Below, in pieces: positions 61,477 through 64,000 of a stretch of DNA of 64,000 nucleotides (position 1 is the first letter of the stretch; every line of letters starts with the position of its first letter). The notes below the pieces were generated by a model. The model was not told where the DNA came from and ran no database searches. It worked only from the letters and a program-made list of their open reading frames with translations. Both the position numbers and the translations under genes were made by a program. This DNA is from Streptomyces gilvus (GTDB lineage Bacteria > Actinomycetota > Actinomycetes > Streptomycetales > Streptomycetaceae). The stretch spans positions 1-64,000 of the forward strand of contig NZ_JAKWBE010000007.1 of NCBI RefSeq assembly GCF_022513565.1, written 5' to 3'.

Positions 61477-64000
61477 ATGAAGCAACAGGGTGTGCACCCG
61501 GAGGACGCGCAGAGCGCGTCCGGCGCTTCGTCGCGTCCGGACACCGACCCCGACGCCGAGAGCGCCTCCGGGAAGGACGCCGGCGGGGACGACGCGCAGT
61601 TCGTCGAAGAGGCGCACATCGACGAGGTGGAGGGCGACGAACCGCTCCTGCCCGCGCGCGTGCACCGGCCCTCCGACCTGATGCGCCTTCTGGTGGGGCT
61701 GCTCGGGATCATCCTGCTCCTCGCGATCGCCGCGTTCGCGCACGGCACCACCTCGGGGCTCGAACAGGACATCAACAAGGGCACCGGTCAGGCGCCCGAC
61801 CTGCTCATCAAGATCGCCGGACTGGCCTCCAGCATCGCGATCCTGCTGGTGCCGGTCGCGTTCGCGATCGAGCGGCTCATCAAGCGCGACGGGCTGCGCA
61901 TCGCCGACGGTGTGCTCGCGGCGGTCCTGGCACACGGCGTGACGCTCGCGACCGACCTGTGGGTGGCCAAGGCCGCCCCGAACTCCATCCAGGAGGCGCT
62001 CACCCAGCCCTCCCCCGGCGACATCCACGCGCTGACCGACCCGGTGCACGGCTATCTCGCCCCGGTCATCGCGTACATGACCGCCGTCGGCATGTCCCGG
62101 CGGCCGCGCTGGCGCGCGGTGCTGTGGATCGTGCTGCTCCTCGACGCGTTCTCGATGCTCGTCACGGGTTACACGACACCGTTCTCGATCATCCTGACGG
62201 TGCTGATCGGCTGGACCATCGCCTACGGCACGCTCTACGCGGTCGGCTCGCCCAACGTCCGCCCCACCGGGCGGACGCTGATGGCGGGCCTGCGGCACGT
62301 GGGGTTCCGTCCGGTGACGGCGTCCCGCGAGGAGATGCCGGAGAACCCGGAGACCGGCGACCGGGGCCGGCGCTACTTCGTCACCCTCGAGGACGGTCCG
62401 CCGCTGGACGTCACGGTGGTCGACCGGGAGCAGCAGGCACAGGGCTTCTTCTACCGCGCGTGGCGCAACCTGACCCTGCGCGGCTTCGCCACCCGCAGCA
62501 GCCTTCAGTCGCTGCGCCAGGCCCTGGAGCAGGAGGCGCTGCTGGCGTACGCGGCCATCGCGGCCGGCGCCAACGCCCCCAAGCTGATCGCGACCTCCGA
62601 ACTCGGTCCCGACGCGGTGATGCTGGTCTACGAGCACACCGGCGGGCGCACGCTCGACTCTCTGGCGGACGACGAGATCACCGACGCACTGCTGCACGAC
62701 ACCTGGCACCAGGTACGGGCGCTGCAGTCCCGGCGGATCGCGCACCGCAGGCTGGTGGGCGACGCGATTCTGGTGGATCGTTCCGGCACGGTCATCCTGA
62801 CCGACCTGCGGGTCGGCGAGATCGCGGCCGGCGATCTGCTGCTGCGCATGGACGTCTCGCAGCTCCTGGTGACGCTCGGCCTGCGGGTGGGCGCGGAGCG
62901 GGCGGTGGCGTCGGCGGTGGGTGTGCTCGGCCCGGACGCCGTGGCCGACTGTCTGCCGATGCTGCAGCCCATCGCGCTCAGCCGCACCTCCCGCGCGACC
63001 CTGCGCAGGCTGGCCAGGGAGCGGGCCCAGCGCGAGCGGGAGGCGGTCCTGGAGGCCTCCCGGCAGGCCAAGCAGGCCCGTCTGGAGGCGGCCGAGGAGC
63101 ACACCCGCGCCGCGCTCGAGAAACCCGACAAGAAGGCCGTGCGGGCGGAGCAGCGGGCCGAGAAGCGGGCCATCGACGAGGCCATCGAGGAAGCGCGTGA
63201 GGAGGATCTGCTGACCCAGATCCGGCACCAGGTGCTCCTCATCAGACCGCAGGCGCCGGTCGAGCCGGCCCGGCTGGAGCGGGTGCGGCCGCGCACCCTG
63301 ATCAGTTTCATCGCGGGCGCCATCGGCGCGTACTTCCTGCTGACGCAGCTCACGCACATCGAGTTCGGGCCGCTGATCGAGAACGCGCAGTGGGGCTGGG
63401 TGCTGGCGGCCGTGGTGTTCTCGGCGGGCAGCTACTTCGCGGCGGCGATGGCGCTGCTGGGGTTCGTGCCGGAGCGGGTGCCGTTCCTGCGGGCCGTGGG
63501 GGCGCAGGTCGCCGGGTCGTTCGTCAAGATCGTCGCGCCGGCCGCGGTGGGCGGTGTCGCGCTCAACACCCGCTTCCTGCAACGCGCGGGCGTGCGGCCC
63601 GGTCTCGCGGTCGCCAGCGTGGGCGCCTCGCAGCTGTTCGGGCTCGGCTGCCACATCCTGATGCTGCTGTCGTTCGGCTATCTGACCGGCACCGAGAAGA
63701 CGCCGTCGCTGTCGCCGTCCCGCACGGTCATCGCGGGCCTGCTCACCGTGGCGGTTCTCGTCCTCGTGGCCACCTCCGTGCCGTTCCTGCGGAAGTTCGT
63801 CGTCACGCGCGTGCGCTCGCTCTTCGCGGGTGTCGTGCCGCGCATGCTGGACGTGCTGCAGCGCCCGCAGAAGCTGGTCACCGGCATCGGCGGCATGCTG
63901 CTGCTGACAGCCTGCTTCGTGATGTGCCTGGACGCCTCGATCCGCGCCTTCGGCCAGCAGGGAACCTCGCTCAGCATCGCCAGCGTCGCCGTGGTCTTCC
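61477..64000 (+). CDS. Flippase-like membrane protein with kinase-like middle domain (partial)
   Basis: The frame from ATG 61477 stays open to the window end, at least 841 codons. An acidic disordered N-terminus (about 1-65) is followed by a set of transmembrane helices (about 70-265). A soluble segment with RYFVTLEDGPPLDVTVVDREQQAQGFFYRAW, MLVYEHTGGRTLDSL and DLRVGEIAAGDLL resembles a degenerate kinase fold. A charged coiled coil (about 505-590) and a second membrane domain from about 608 complete the visible part. That last domain matches lysylphosphatidylglycerol-synthase-type transmembrane (AglD/MprF-like) proteins (KIVAPAAVGGVALNTRFLQRAGV). The 3' end lies outside the window. Likely a lipid or polyprenol-linked transporter; not proven. 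Confidence 0.85.
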   Translation, partial: MKQQGVHPEDAQSASGASSRPDTDPDAESASGKDAGGDDAQFVEEAHIDEVEGDEPLLPARVHRPSDLMRLLVGLLGIILLLAIAAFAHGTTSGLEQDINKGTGQAPDLLIKIAGLASSIAILLVPVAFAIERLIKRDGLRIADGVLAAVLAHGVTLATDLWVAKAAPNSIQEALTQPSPGDIHALTDPVHGYLAPVIAYMTAVGMSRRPRWRAVLWIVLLLDAFSMLVTGYTTPFSIILTVLIGWTIAYGTLYAVGSPNVRPTGRTLMAGLRHVGFRPVTASREEMPENPETGDRGRRYFVTLEDGPPLDVTVVDREQQAQGFFYRAWRNLTLRGFATRSSLQSLRQALEQEALLAYAAIAAGANAPKLIATSELGPDAVMLVYEHTGGRTLDSLADDEITDALLHDTWHQVRALQSRRIAHRRLVGDAILVDRSGTVILTDLRVGEIAAGDLLLRMDVSQLLVTLGLRVGAERAVASAVGVLGPDAVADCLPMLQPIALSRTSRATLRRLARERAQREREAVLEASRQAKQARLEAAEEHTRAALEKPDKKAVRAEQRAEKRAIDEAIEEAREEDLLTQIRHQVLLIRPQAPVEPARLERVRPRTLISFIAGAIGAYFLLTQLTHIEFGPLIENAQWGWVLAAVVFSAGSYFAAAMALLGFVPERVPFLRAVGAQVAGSFVKIVAPAAVGGVALNTRFLQRAGVRPGLAVASVGASQLFGLGCHILMLLSFGYLTGTEKTPSLSPSRTVIAGLLTVAVLVLVATSVPFLRKFVVTRVRSLFAGVVPRMLDVLQRPQKLVTGIGGMLLLTACFVMCLDASIRAFGQQGTSLSIASVAVVF

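Noticed and set aside
61435..63654. 739-codon minus-strand open frame.
   Set aside because: The plus strand carries a real membrane protein with a purine-rich SD that runs off the window; the minus-strand frame is its shadow.

Overview
The window is chromosomal DNA of a Streptomyces species or close relative. It is very GC-rich, with strong third-position GC, frequent GTG starts and many ATGA/GTGA gene overlaps. Lineage hallmarks are SigR-RsrA, a WblC/WhiB7 regulator, mycoredoxin, AdnAB and UvrD2, roadblock/LC7 proteins, and a class Ia ribonucleotide reductase under a cobalamin riboswitch. Much of the order matches what I recall as a conserved actinobacterial block: sigR/sigH, SRAP, aroA and rsgA, then UPF0182, the PDZ-Lon protease, the DUF2342 metalloprotease, the AarF-type kinase, whiB7, uvrD2, mrx1, nudC, adnBA and ATL. 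This synteny is from memory, not from a search.

Layout. 1-3751: a C34 homopolymer, tandem NrdR-like boxes, a B12 riboswitch and nrdAB. 3779-10325: accessory genes (nucleotidyltransferase-like protein, secreted S53 protease, lipoprotein, GlxA/AraC regulator, peptide deformylase, TPR protein). 10439-16209: two membrane HD-domain genes, then a roadblock cassette (two roadblock proteins, a DUF4388-like protein, a low-complexity protein) with a divergent roadblock gene. 16252-18130: rsrA and sigR with a near-perfect SigR promoter and an alternative upstream start, followed by an alpha/beta hydrolase. 18132-22569: SRAP protein carrying an in-frame palindromic insertion, M50-like membrane protein, aroA, rsgA and an SMR pump. 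22659-23342: an unusual array of about 18 degenerate 37-40 bp units between convergent genes. 23356-29014: TetR, hisN-like phosphatase, CBS protein, Fur regulator with operator, and a NitT/TauT-type ABC transporter. 29102-31343: two identical initiator tRNA genes flanking a Sel1-repeat gene. 31387-40401: UPF0182 protein, PPA1309 protein, PDZ-Lon protease, a 54-aa membrane protein, moaE, an NAD-dependent epimerase, a DUF2342 metalloprotease and a Nudix hydrolase. 40456-43601: three AIM24-family genes, the first fused to TerD. 43713-47405: YgjP-type peptidase, an orphan ThiF/TOMM-like protein, an AarF/ADCK kinase and a zinc-ribbon protein. 47537-48880: wblC with a long attenuator leader and a coupled downstream small gene. 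48893-61290: a DNA-repair and thiol block (uvrD2, mrx1, nudC, a decayed M20 dipeptidase, adnB, adnA, ATL). 61477 to the end: a large flippase-like membrane protein cut by the window edge.

How it fits together. The chromosomal maintenance theme is clear. RNR supplies dNTPs and is controlled by B12 and probably NrdR. SigR-RsrA senses thiol oxidation, and a SigR-type promoter also sits in front of mycoredoxin. UvrD2, AdnAB, SRAP, ATL and NudC handle DNA ends, abasic sites, alkyl lesions and damaged nucleotides or caps. WblC links translation stress to resistance genes through a transcription attenuator. The less understood parts are the roadblock cassette, the TerD/AIM24 operon, the orphan TOMM-like E1 protein and the tandem repeat array.
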